Origin: Bacteroidota bacterium
Lineage (GTDB): Bacteria; Bacteroidota; Bacteroidia; Flavobacteriales; Flavobacteriaceae
Length of the DNA stretch: 5,512 nucleotides
Direction of reading: 5' to 3'
Assembly: GCA_023386255.1 (NCBI GenBank)
Contig: JAEWKB010000071.1
Span: 1-5,512 of the forward strand
The notes beneath the pieces are model-generated. The model was not told the origin of the DNA. It made no database searches and worked only from the letters and a program-made list of their open reading frames with translations. Shown piece after piece: positions 1 to 5,512 of this stretch. The position numbers were made by a program, and so were the translations under genes. Each line of letters begins with the position of its first letter. Position 1 is the first letter of the stretch.

Positions 1-1041
1 CGCTATCGTGGAGCTGCCATACTCTAAGCCCGATACCTTTGCCACTGTAGGCCTTGAAGCTTCATACCTCCAGTACAGCTCCTCCAGCGGTGCCGAAAAG
101 AATTTGGTACCGTCAACAAAGGCTTCAATTTCGGCTTCATTGGTATAATCCAGCTCTATCATTTTCTTTATGGCGGCTTTTTTGTCCGTGGCATCATTAT
201 AATATTTCTCACAAAGCGCATAGCCAACATAGTACCCCAGGTCGCGCATGTTGAACTCATTACGCACATCGCTCCACAGCCACTTGCCCTGCGTGCGGTA
301 GTTGAACATTTCCTCTTCGAACTTTTTCTTTACTCCGGGGTTCTTCTTCCCGAAATGCACCGCCGGTGTAGACGAAGGCTGCTCCATAGCCTTGACCGAT
401 ACAAACTCAGCCACACCTTCATATATCACTTCTGACAGCAGATTGTGCACAATGTCTTTCTGCTGGGTGTGCACATACTCATGTATGTTCAGCATCACCA
501 CATCGTTAATAGGGTTAGAGTCAAAGTACACGCGCCTGCCTGCGCCCAGGTCGCCCGGTATCTCGCTGCTTACGGTGTTCTTGTCGCTCAGTGCCATTTC
601 GCTGCCTATAAGTACAATGCCGTTGCGAACGGTGCCGCCGGTACGCATGGCGCCAATAGTAAAATAAACGGGAGCGGGCTTCAGTTCGGGGTAGAGGCCT
701 TTCAGTTTCAGTACGCCGGCGTCTATCTCTTTAGCTAAGTCTTTGGCTCTATAGGTATTGGGTCGCACCGATTGCCAGAACTTAGGGTAGTTCTTTATGG
801 CATCAAGGTATTCTTGTGCGGTGTAGTTACGGGCTTCCATAATACCTTCAAGCCCGGGAGTACCTTTATCCAGGAAAAGCGTTTTCAGGTAGCGGTGCTG
901 TTCTTCGGGGTTGTTGGTGGTTACTATCTTGTCATATGCCTGCCAGAAATTATCAATATCATAGGTAATAACAGTGGCGCGTTCCTGGCTGTGCAGCAGG
1001 CTGCAGGCACAAAGCAGCAGGAGGGTAAAAAGCTTTTTCAT
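1..1041 (-). CDS. Exported putative zinc metallopeptidase (HEYVH motif), 3' end outside window
   Basis: The frame is open from the ATG at 1041 to the left edge: 347 codons, no stop, so the gene is partial at its C-terminus. It starts MKKLFTLLLLCACSLLHSQE, a signal peptide. Cleavage near HSQ|E is likely, but LCAC at residues 10-13 could be a lipobox, so soluble periplasmic and lipoprotein are both possible. Residues 187-191 are HEYVH, an HExxH zinc-binding and catalytic motif, followed by EGVAEF at 208-213. E208 or E212 would suit the third zinc ligand of a gluzincin-like fold. This layout resembles the DUF2268-type predicted Zn-proteases common in Bacteroidota, but the family assignment is from memory. 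The substrate is unknown. There is no Shine-Dalgarno sequence. The gene lies 93 bp after the CxxC gene on the same strand, and I see no clear promoter in the gap. The reading frame is sound throughout, with GC content of about 47-60% in sampled stretches. Confidence 0.85.
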   Translation of the reverse strand, partial: MKKLFTLLLLCACSLLHSQERATVITYDIDNFWQAYDKIVTTNNPEEQHRYLKTLFLDKGTPGLEGIMEARNYTAQEYLDAIKNYPKFWQSVRPNTYRAKDLAKEIDAGVLKLKGLYPELKPAPVYFTIGAMRTGGTVRNGIVLIGSEMALSDKNTVSSEIPGDLGAGRRVYFDSNPINDVVMLNIHEYVHTQQKDIVHNLLSEVIYEGVAEFVSVKAMEQPSSTPAVHFGKKNPGVKKKFEEEMFNYRTQGKWLWSDVRNEFNMRDLGYYVGYALCEKYYNDATDKKAAIKKMIELDYTNEAEIEAFVDGTKFFSAPLEELYWRYEASRPTVAKVSGLEYGSSTIA

Positions 1042-1134
1042 GGTCCGGAGCTTTATGTTCAACCCTGAAAATTAATGAATTATAAAATATGTTGAGAAGA
1101 AAGTGTAATAAATATTTTACATCTTTATGTATTG

Positions 1135-1710
1135 TTAGTATTCAGTAAACAATATTTTTCCATAATCTTTTTGTTGTTCTTTTTTTGTTTCAACTTTTAC
1201 AGAACCGTCTTTGTTTACTTCATTACAATATGCCGTACTTCTTATTTTCTCAGATAAAAACCAATTGTTTTTCTTTGTGTTGTAAGTAAATGATATTGTA
1301 ATACTGTCTTTCACACAGGCGCCATACATAATATAAATGTTGAATCCGTTCTTAACGATGTCGATACCCTGAAACGGGTCACCCACACCGGCGCCACCAC
1401 ATTGGGCACACTCAATGATGTTAGGATTTTTAGAATGAAGCAAAAAGGTGTTTTTACCTTCACCTCTAAATAAATATATAATTCGGTTTGCTTCGGGATC
1501 TTGTGTTTCGGTTACTGCAATTACGTCAAGGATATTCCGTGGAGTAGCTCTCCCCACTTCAAACGTAAGCAGGGTTTCATTTTCAGGAATGATCTTTAAA
1601 AGTTCTTCCTTCATTTTATTTTCATCATTTACTGTAAGCACAAAAGCTTTTTCCTGACTATAATTGATAAGTGAGGTGAAGAAAAAGAATAAGGTGATGA
1701 GTTTTTTCAT
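1135..1710 (-). CDS. Secreted/periplasmic protein of unknown function with CxxC motif
   Basis: This is a 191-residue protein. I start it at the ATG at 1710, because this puts a basic MKK directly before the hydrophobic stretch; an in-frame TTG two codons upstream (1716) is possible but less likely. Residues 1-19 form a signal peptide with probable cleavage at YS|QE, so the protein is exported. There are four cysteines in the mature part (101, 104, 132, 162). The first pair forms CAQC, followed by GGAGVGDPFQGIDIVKNGF, the most conserved-looking part; similar CGG..GDPF..I.IKNG..  stretches occur in uncharacterised bacterial proteins, but I cannot name the family. The CxxC pairs could bind metal or form disulphides; no catalytic site is evident. 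Base composition is about 34% GC by hand count, well below the neighbours. It lies 42 bp after the TPR-like gene, behind that gene's terminator, with no room for its own promoter in the gap. Confidence 0.8.
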   Translation of the reverse strand: MKKLITLFFFFTSLINYSQEKAFVLTVNDENKMKEELLKIIPENETLLTFEVGRATPRNILDVIAVTETQDPEANRIIYLFRGEGKNTFLLHSKNPNIIECAQCGGAGVGDPFQGIDIVKNGFNIYIMYGACVKDSITISFTYNTKKNNWFLSEKIRSTAYCNEVNKDGSVKVETKKEQQKDYGKILFTEY

Positions 1711-1723
1711 ACCCAAACATAAT

Positions 1724-1748
1724 AAAAAAACCGCCTCATTAGGCGGTT
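1724..1748 (-). terminator. Intrinsic terminator of the TPR-like membrane protein gene
   Basis: Read on the minus strand, AACCGCCT, loop AATG and AGGCGGTT form a perfect 8-bp stem that runs directly into a T-tract (1730-1724; the last stem Ts are extra). It starts 4 nt after the stop codon at 1753 and ends 13 nt before the start codon of the next gene at 1710. It is a strong terminator by sequence. Its placement means the downstream gene either relies on readthrough or has a promoter inside the upstream gene. Confidence 0.88.
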
Positions 1749-1752
1749 CTCA

Positions 1753-2292
1753 TTAATATCTTCTCATTTGTACCTGCGGGCCTTTTTTCAGCTGCTGCTT
1801 CATCATGGTTATCTGCTCTTTCAGCATTCCCTGCTTGTCCAGTTTCTTAGCTTCAGCCAGCAGTTTCTCGGCTTCCATCTTGCGGTTCTTTGTCATGGCA
1901 ATACCGGCAAGGTTTAGTTTAGTCATGGCCATGTCGGCATCCATATTCAGTCCAAGCTCAACCGCCTTTTTAAAATATTTCTCTGCCGCGCTCAGGTTGG
2001 TTTGCGATACCATAAGACCATTAAGGTAGTTATAGTAGCCCTGCTGCTTGCGTACCAGTGCCGTTTCAGGATTATTTATTTTGTCCAGCCATTTTTTTGC
2101 GCCTTCAAAATCCTGTTTGCGCAGGCGCAGGAATGCCAGGATGATAAATTCGTTCTTAAAGTACAGCAGCACAAATATAAGCGAGAACAGCAGCAGGAAT
2201 ATGCCGTTTCCTATGTTGCCCTCGGTAAATTGCCATACAGCTGTTGCCACTACCAGTACAAAAAGTACCAGTTTTATATTTTTATTGAACAT
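1753..2292 (-). CDS. Inner-membrane protein with two N-terminal TM segments and TPR-like helical domain
   Basis: This is a 179-residue protein starting at the ATG at 2292. Residues about 5-22 and 28-47 are two hydrophobic segments separated by a short QFTEGNIGNG turn, giving a membrane hairpin with the rest of the chain most likely in the cytoplasm. From about residue 50 the protein is helical, charged and repetitive. Residues 84-117 (GYYNYLNGL...AAEKYFKKAVELG) and 122-154 (AMTKLNLAGIAM...AEKLLAEAKKL) read as two TPR-like helix pairs, and 55-72 may be a preceding helix. The tail is rich in Lys, Gln and Met. TPR units usually bind other proteins, so an adaptor role is an inference; no enzyme motif is seen. 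The gene is transcribed away from rpmH from a -7 element about 23 bp upstream of the start and ends in a strong terminator. The exact function is unknown. Confidence 0.85.
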   Translation of the reverse strand: MFNKNIKLVLFVLVVATAVWQFTEGNIGNGIFLLLFSLIFVLLYFKNEFIILAFLRLRKQDFEGAKKWLDKINNPETALVRKQQGYYNYLNGLMVSQTNLSAAEKYFKKAVELGLNMDADMAMTKLNLAGIAMTKNRKMEAEKLLAEAKKLDKQGMLKEQITMMKQQLKKGPQVQMRRY

Positions 2293-2314
2293 GATAAGTT
2301 GTAATTTTGGACCG

Positions 2315-2322
2315 CAAAGGTA
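2315..2322 (-). promoter_or_regulatory. Bacteroidota -7 element for the TPR-like membrane protein gene
   Basis: On the minus strand the sequence TACCTTTG matches the Bacteroidota -7 consensus TAnnTTTG exactly, 22 bp before the ATG at 2292. The predicted leader is therefore short, about 15-20 nt. No TTG is present at the expected 19-21 bp upstream, so the -33 element is weak or absent. It faces away from the rpmH promoter. Confidence 0.5.
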
Positions 2323-2356
2323 ATAAAATCAATTAAAAATATTTTTGAAAAACCTC

Positions 2357-2386
2357 TTGTACGGAAAAAAAAGCTTTGTATATTTG
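2357..2386 (+). promoter_or_regulatory. rpmH promoter (-33 TTG, -7 TATATTTG)
   Basis: TTG at 2357-2359 and TATATTTG at 2379-2386 are separated by 19 bp. Both the motifs and the spacing fit the Bacteroidota housekeeping sigma-A consensus (TTG, about 17-23 bp, TAnnTTTG). The spacer contains a run of eight As. Transcription would begin near 2390-2393, giving an rpmH leader of about 70 nt. Confidence 0.75.
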
Positions 2387-2390
2387 CACT

Positions 2391-2460
2391 CGGTTTTGGA
2401 ATAGCCATTCCGATAGCTTCCAATTAAGATATTTCATTAAAGATTTAAAGATACAAAGTA
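2391..2460 (+). other. rpmH 5' leader with two competing hairpins
   Basis: TTGGAAT at 2396-2402 can pair with ATTCCGA at 2407-2413 (7-bp stem including one G-U pair, loop AGCC). The same TTGGAA can instead pair with TTCCAA at 2418-2423. The two structures exclude each other. The region also carries the direct repeat ATAGC at 2401-2405 and 2413-2417. The last 35 nt before the ATG are A-rich, unstructured and lack a Shine-Dalgarno sequence. A regulatory role is an inference only. Confidence 0.35.
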
Positions 2461-2622
2461 ATGAGTAAGAGAACGTTTCAACCATCGAAAAGAAAAAGAA
2501 GAAATAAGCACGGCTTTATGGATAGAATGGCTACTGCCAACGGAAGAAAAGTGCTTGCTCGCAGGAGAGCTAAAGGAAGGCATAAACTAACTGTTTCAAG
2601 CGAACCAAGGCATAAGAAATAA
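2461..2622 (+). CDS. rpmH: 50S ribosomal protein L34 (bL34)
   Basis: This 53-residue, very basic protein begins [19 protein letters not shown], followed by [21 protein letters not shown] at 20-40. These are the L34 signature (KRTxQPS.RKR...HGFR.RM.T..GR.VL..RR.KGR). The usual L34 is 44-46 residues; the extra residues here form the C-terminal tail [13 protein letters not shown], which is normal for Bacteroidota. The protein is part of the large ribosomal subunit and binds 23S rRNA. The gene has its own promoter at 2357-2386 and a terminator starting 21 nt after the stop codon, so it appears to be a single-gene unit. In many bacteria rpmH sits beside rnpA and dnaA; here its downstream neighbour is carB. 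Confidence 0.98.
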   Translation: MSKRTFQPSKRKRRNKHGFMDRMATANGRKVLARRRAKGRHKLTVSSEPRHKK

Positions 2623-2643
2623 TGTTTTGCATTTACAATATAT

Positions 2644-2680
2644 AAAGGTGTTACTTGTTTGGGTAACGCCTTTTTTTATA
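2644..2680 (+). terminator. Intrinsic terminator of rpmH
   Basis: AAAGGTGTTAC (2644-2654) pairs with GTAACGCCTTT (2663-2673), an 11-bp stem with one G-U pair and an 8-nt loop. Its 3' arm runs into a T-tract (2671-2677). It lies 21 nt after the rpmH stop codon. Confidence 0.92.
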
Positions 2681-2706
2681 TCCTGTTGATAACGCCTTGA
2701 TAATAC

Positions 2707-2729
2707 CCGCCGCCGTGGCGGATTTTTTT
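2707..2729 (+). terminator. Second, weaker hairpin plus T-tract before carB
   Basis: CCGCC (2707-2711) pairs with GGCGG (2717-2721) around the loop GCCGT; after a single A comes a run of seven Ts (2723-2729). The stem is only 5 bp but all G-C. On the plus strand it looks like a back-up terminator for rpmH. No T-tract follows it on the minus strand. It lies upstream of the predicted carB start of transcription, so it probably insulates carB and is not an attenuator within the carB leader. Confidence 0.6.
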
Positions 2730-2742
2730 AAAGATTAAATAA

Positions 2743-2750
2743 TAATTTTG
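2743..2750 (+). promoter_or_regulatory. Bacteroidota -7 element for carB
   Basis: TAATTTTG matches TAnnTTTG exactly. The expected -33 region falls on the T-tract of the preceding hairpin and holds no TTG, so the promoter is either weak at -33 or needs help. Transcription would start near 2755, leaving a leader of about 45 nt before the carB ATG at 2800. Confidence 0.55.
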
Positions 2751-2756
2751 CATAAC

Positions 2757-2799
2757 CCTGCCCGGTGCAGGCTACTAACACAACAACTACAACAACACA
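2757..2799 (+). other. carB 5' leader: 5'-terminal hairpin then G-free CAA-rich stretch
   Basis: CCTGC (2757-2761) pairs with GCAGG (2767-2771) around the loop CCGGT. This places a small GC-rich hairpin almost exactly at the predicted 5' end of the mRNA. The following 28 nt (2772-2799) contain no G at all and consist mainly of ACA and CAA units, so they should be single-stranded. There is no Shine-Dalgarno sequence. An open A-rich leader fits how Bacteroidota ribosomes, whose anti-Shine-Dalgarno is masked, select starts. Confidence 0.45.
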
Positions 2800-5512
2800 A
2801 TGCCAAAAGACACATCTATTAAATGCGTACTCATAATAGGCTCAGGGCCTATTGTTATAGGCCAGGCCTGCGAATTTGATTATGCCGGATCACAGGCGGC
2901 ACGTTCACTGAGGGAAGAAGGTATCGAGGTTATACTTATTAACAGCAACCCCGCAACCATTATGACCGACCCAAGCATGGCCGACCATGTTTACCTGAAG
3001 CCGCTTACCACAAAATCTATCATCGAGATTTTAAAAGCGCACCCCAACATTGATGCCGTATTGCCAACCATGGGTGGCCAAACCGCGCTTAACCTTTGCC
3101 TTGAAGCTGATGAAAAAGGCATTTGGGCCGACTTTAACGTGAGGCTGATAGGAGTAGACATTAATGCCATAAACATTACTGAAGACAGGGAGCAGTTCAA
3201 GCAGCTTCTTGAACGTATAGAGATACCCGCCGCTCCGGCCAAAACAGCCAACTCGTTCCTGAAAGGGAAAGAGATCGCGCAGGAATTTGGATTTCCGCTG
3301 GTTATTCGCCCGTCGTTCACGCTGGGCGGTACCGGCGCAGCTTTTGTACACAGGAAAGAAGATTTTGATGAGCTTCTTACCCGCGGCCTCGAGGCTTCGC
3401 CGATACATGAAGTGCTTATTGACAAGGCGCTGTTCGGATGGAAAGAATATGAGCTGGAGCTGCTTCGTGATAAGAATGATAACGTGGTAATCATCTGTTC
3501 TATTGAGAACATGGATCCGATGGGTATCCATACCGGCGACAGTATAACCGTTGCCCCTGCCATGACACTAAGCGACCGCACGTTCCAAAAAATGCGCGAC
3601 ATGGCCATAAAAATGATGCGCAGCATAGGCAACTTTGCCGGGGGATGTAACGTACAGTTTGCGGTAAGTCCCGATGAAAAAGAAGACATTGTAGCCATTG
3701 AGATAAACCCGAGGGTATCGCGCTCATCGGCGCTGGCCTCAAAAGCTACAGGTTACCCTATTGCAAAGATTGCATCTAAGCTTGCATTGGGCTATAACCT
3801 TGATGAACTGCAGAATCAGATAACCAAATCTACATCGGCTTTATTTGAGCCAACGCTTGATTATGTTATTGTAAAAATACCGCGCTGGAACTTTGACAAG
3901 TTTGAGGGTGCTGACCGTACGCTTGGCCTCCAGATGAAATCGGTAGGTGAGGTTATGGGTATAGGCCGTTCGTTCCAGGAAGCGCTTCACAAGGCTACGC
4001 AGTCGCTTGAAATTAAGCGCAACGGGCTTGGCGCTGACGGGAAAGGTTACAAGAATTACGAACAGATAATTGACAAGCTTACCCACGCCAGCTGGGACAG
4101 GGTGTTTGTAATATATGATGCGATACAGATGGGTATCCCGCTGAGCCGCATCCATGAGATAACGAAGATAGACATGTGGTTCCTGAAGCAGTATGAGGAG
4201 TTGTATGCGCTGGAGAAGGAGATTTCGACCTTCACTATTGATACGCTTCCGAAAGAACTGCTGCTGGAGGCCAAGCAAAAAGGTTTTGCCGACAGGCAGA
4301 TTGCACACATGATGCAGTGCCTGGAGAGCCAGGTGTACAACAAGCGTGAGGAAATGGGCATAAAGCGCGTGTACAAGCTGGTAGATACCTGCGCGGCCGA
4401 GTTTGAGGCGAAAACACCTTATTACTACTCAACATTTGAGGCTGAGATTGAAAAGGCTGACGGTACACGCTATGTTCATAATGAAAGTATCGTAACTGAT
4501 AAGAAAAAGGTGGTGGTATTGGGTTCGGGCCCTAACAGGATAGGCCAGGGGATAGAGTTTGACTACTCCTGCGTGCATGGTGTGCTTGCCGCTTCTGAAT
4601 GTGGTTATGAAACCATCATGATAAACTGTAACCCTGAAACGGTATCAACCGATTTTGATACCGCCGATAAACTGTATTTTGAGCCGGTATTCTGGGAGCA
4701 TATATATGACATTATACGCCACGAAAAACCCGAAGGAGTGATTGTGCAGCTTGGAGGCCAAACGGCGCTTAAACTGGCTGAAAAGCTCGACAGGTATGGC
4801 ATTAAGATATTAGGGACAAGCTTTGATGCGCTAGACCTTGCTGAAGACAGGGGCCGCTTTAGCGAACTGCTGTCGGAACTGCACATACCGTTCCCAAAAT
4901 TTGGGGTGGCCGAAAGTGCCGAGGAAGCAAGCAAACTTGCGGACCAGCTTGATTTCCCGCTGTTGGTAAGGCCAAGCTACGTACTGGGCGGTCAGGGCAT
5001 GAAGATCGTAATCAACAAGCAGGAGCTGGAGGAGCACGTAATTGACCTGCTTAAGAACATACCTGGCAACAAGCTGCTGCTGGACCATTACCTTGATGGC
5101 GCTATTGAAGCCGAAGCTGATGCAATTTGTGACGGCGAGAATGTGTACATCATCGGTATCATGGAGCACATTGAGCCGTGCGGGGTGCACTCAGGTGATA
5201 GTAATGCTACATTGCCGCCGTTCAACCTGGGCGAGTTTGTAATGCAGCAGATAAAAGACCACACGAAGAAGATAGCCCTTGCATTGAAAACGGTGGGGCT
5301 TATCAATATTCAGTTCGCCATAAAAGATGATACGGTTTATATTATCGAGGCTAACCCAAGGGCATCACGTACGGTGCCGTTCATTGCCAAAGCTTATGGT
5401 GAGCCATATGTAAATTATGCCACTAAAGTTATGCTGGGCGAGAAGAAGGTAACCGACTTTAATTTCAACCCTCAGCTGAAAGGTTATGCTATAAAGCAGC
5501 CGGTGTTCTCGT
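2800..5512 (+). CDS. carB: Carbamoyl phosphate synthase large subunit, 3' end outside window
   Basis: The ATG at 2800 opens 904 codons plus one base to the right edge with no stop. The enzyme makes carbamoyl phosphate from bicarbonate, ammonia (tunnelled from glutamine by CarA) and two ATP, for pyrimidines and arginine, in the cytoplasm. The N-terminal half shows SGPIVIGQACEFDYAGSQA (14-32), PTMGGQTALNL, the ATP-grasp loop FTLGGTGAAFV, HTGDS (244-248) and the metal ligands Q286, E301 and N303 in EINPRVSRSSA. KIPRWNFDKF and MKSVGEVMGIGR close this half. The oligomerisation region follows. The second half starts at GSGPNRIGQGIEFDYS and has QLGGQTALKL, YVLGGQGMKIV, HSGDS (797-801), Q838, E850 and N852. 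Nothing is frameshifted. E. coli CarB has 1073 residues with a C-terminal allosteric domain; Bacteroidota versions are, as I recall, near 950 and lack it, but that end is not visible. carA is not in the window. Confidence 0.98.
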   Translation, partial: MPKDTSIKCVLIIGSGPIVIGQACEFDYAGSQAARSLREEGIEVILINSNPATIMTDPSMADHVYLKPLTTKSIIEILKAHPNIDAVLPTMGGQTALNLCLEADEKGIWADFNVRLIGVDINAINITEDREQFKQLLERIEIPAAPAKTANSFLKGKEIAQEFGFPLVIRPSFTLGGTGAAFVHRKEDFDELLTRGLEASPIHEVLIDKALFGWKEYELELLRDKNDNVVIICSIENMDPMGIHTGDSITVAPAMTLSDRTFQKMRDMAIKMMRSIGNFAGGCNVQFAVSPDEKEDIVAIEINPRVSRSSALASKATGYPIAKIASKLALGYNLDELQNQITKSTSALFEPTLDYVIVKIPRWNFDKFEGADRTLGLQMKSVGEVMGIGRSFQEALHKATQSLEIKRNGLGADGKGYKNYEQIIDKLTHASWDRVFVIYDAIQMGIPLSRIHEITKIDMWFLKQYEELYALEKEISTFTIDTLPKELLLEAKQKGFADRQIAHMMQCLESQVYNKREEMGIKRVYKLVDTCAAEFEAKTPYYYSTFEAEIEKADGTRYVHNESIVTDKKKVVVLGSGPNRIGQGIEFDYSCVHGVLAASECGYETIMINCNPETVSTDFDTADKLYFEPVFWEHIYDIIRHEKPEGVIVQLGGQTALKLAEKLDRYGIKILGTSFDALDLAEDRGRFSELLSELHIPFPKFGVAESAEEASKLADQLDFPLLVRPSYVLGGQGMKIVINKQELEEHVIDLLKNIPGNKLLLDHYLDGAIEAEADAICDGENVYIIGIMEHIEPCGVHSGDSNATLPPFNLGEFVMQQIKDHTKKIALALKTVGLINIQFAIKDDTVYIIEANPRASRTVPFIAKAYGEPYVNYATKVMLGEKKVTDFNFNPQLKGYAIKQPVFS

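Noticed and set aside
302..1068. Plus-strand open frames of 98-121 codons over 302-1068
   Set aside because: They overlap the minus-strand metallopeptidase gene, whose frame has a signal peptide and HEYVH motif. The plus-strand translations show no recognisable protein features.
1118..1131. TACAT/ATGTA hairpin as terminator of the CxxC gene
   Set aside because: The stem is 5 bp and almost all A-T, and no T-tract follows it on the minus strand.
1711..1716. TTG at 1716 as start of the CxxC gene
   Set aside because: It would add only Met-Gly before MKK. The ATG at 1710 directly before a standard signal peptide is the better start.
2172..2179. TATATTTG on the minus strand as an internal promoter for the CxxC gene
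   Set aside because: It matches the -7 consensus but has no TTG at the right distance, lies near the start of the TPR-like coding region, and its transcript would still meet the terminator at 1724-1748.
1805..2323. Plus-strand open frames opposite the TPR-like gene
   Set aside because: They are antisense shadows; the minus frame has proper TM segments, TPR-like helices, a promoter element and a terminator.
2991..3698. Long open frame (235 codons) antisense to carB, and several others antisense to carB at 3031-5306
   Set aside because: They lie wholly inside the clearly coding carB frame, have Ser/Cys-rich unnatural composition and no start context. They are shadows of carB codon structure.
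1..5512. CRISPR arrays, tRNA or rRNA genes, insertion sequences, toxin-antitoxin pairs or phage genes
   Set aside because: I saw no regular repeats, no cloverleaf or rRNA sequence, no transposase or integrase motifs and no inverted-repeat ends. The window is mainly core genome.

Overview
The window is a stretch of chromosome from a Bacteroidota bacterium, most likely a member of the Flavobacteriia. The signs are the Bacteroidota-type -7 element TAnnTTTG ahead of three genes, no Shine-Dalgarno sequence at any start, signal peptides ending in '..SQ|E', and the character of the L34 and CarB proteins. Most of it is ordinary core genome. I found no mobile element, CRISPR array, tRNA or rRNA.

Left part (1-2292), all on the minus strand, read from right to left: (i) a small membrane protein with two N-terminal transmembrane segments and a TPR-like helical tail (2292-1753), which ends in a strong intrinsic terminator; (ii) a secreted or periplasmic protein of unknown function with a CxxC motif (1710-1135), which is clearly AT-rich and starts only 13 nt after that terminator's T-tract; (iii) an exported putative zinc metallopeptidase with an HEYVH motif (start 1041), which runs off the left edge of the window. 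The third gene is open to the left edge and has no stop codon in view.

Centre (2293-2460): a divergent intergenic region. It has a recognisable promoter for rpmH on the plus strand (TTG, 19 bp, TATATTTG) and a -7 element for the TPR protein on the minus strand. The rpmH leader can form two competing hairpins.

Right part (2461-5512), plus strand: rpmH (ribosomal protein L34, 53 aa), a strong terminator and a second weaker one, a -7 element, a short G-free CAA-rich leader, and carB (carbamoyl phosphate synthase large subunit). The carB gene is cut by the right edge after 904 codons. Both ATP-grasp halves are complete in their catalytic residues, but the C-terminus is out of view.

The genes do not form one functional system. 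rpmH serves translation, carB serves pyrimidine and arginine synthesis, and the three minus-strand genes act at or beyond the cell envelope. The least ordinary item is the AT-rich CxxC gene set directly behind a terminator.
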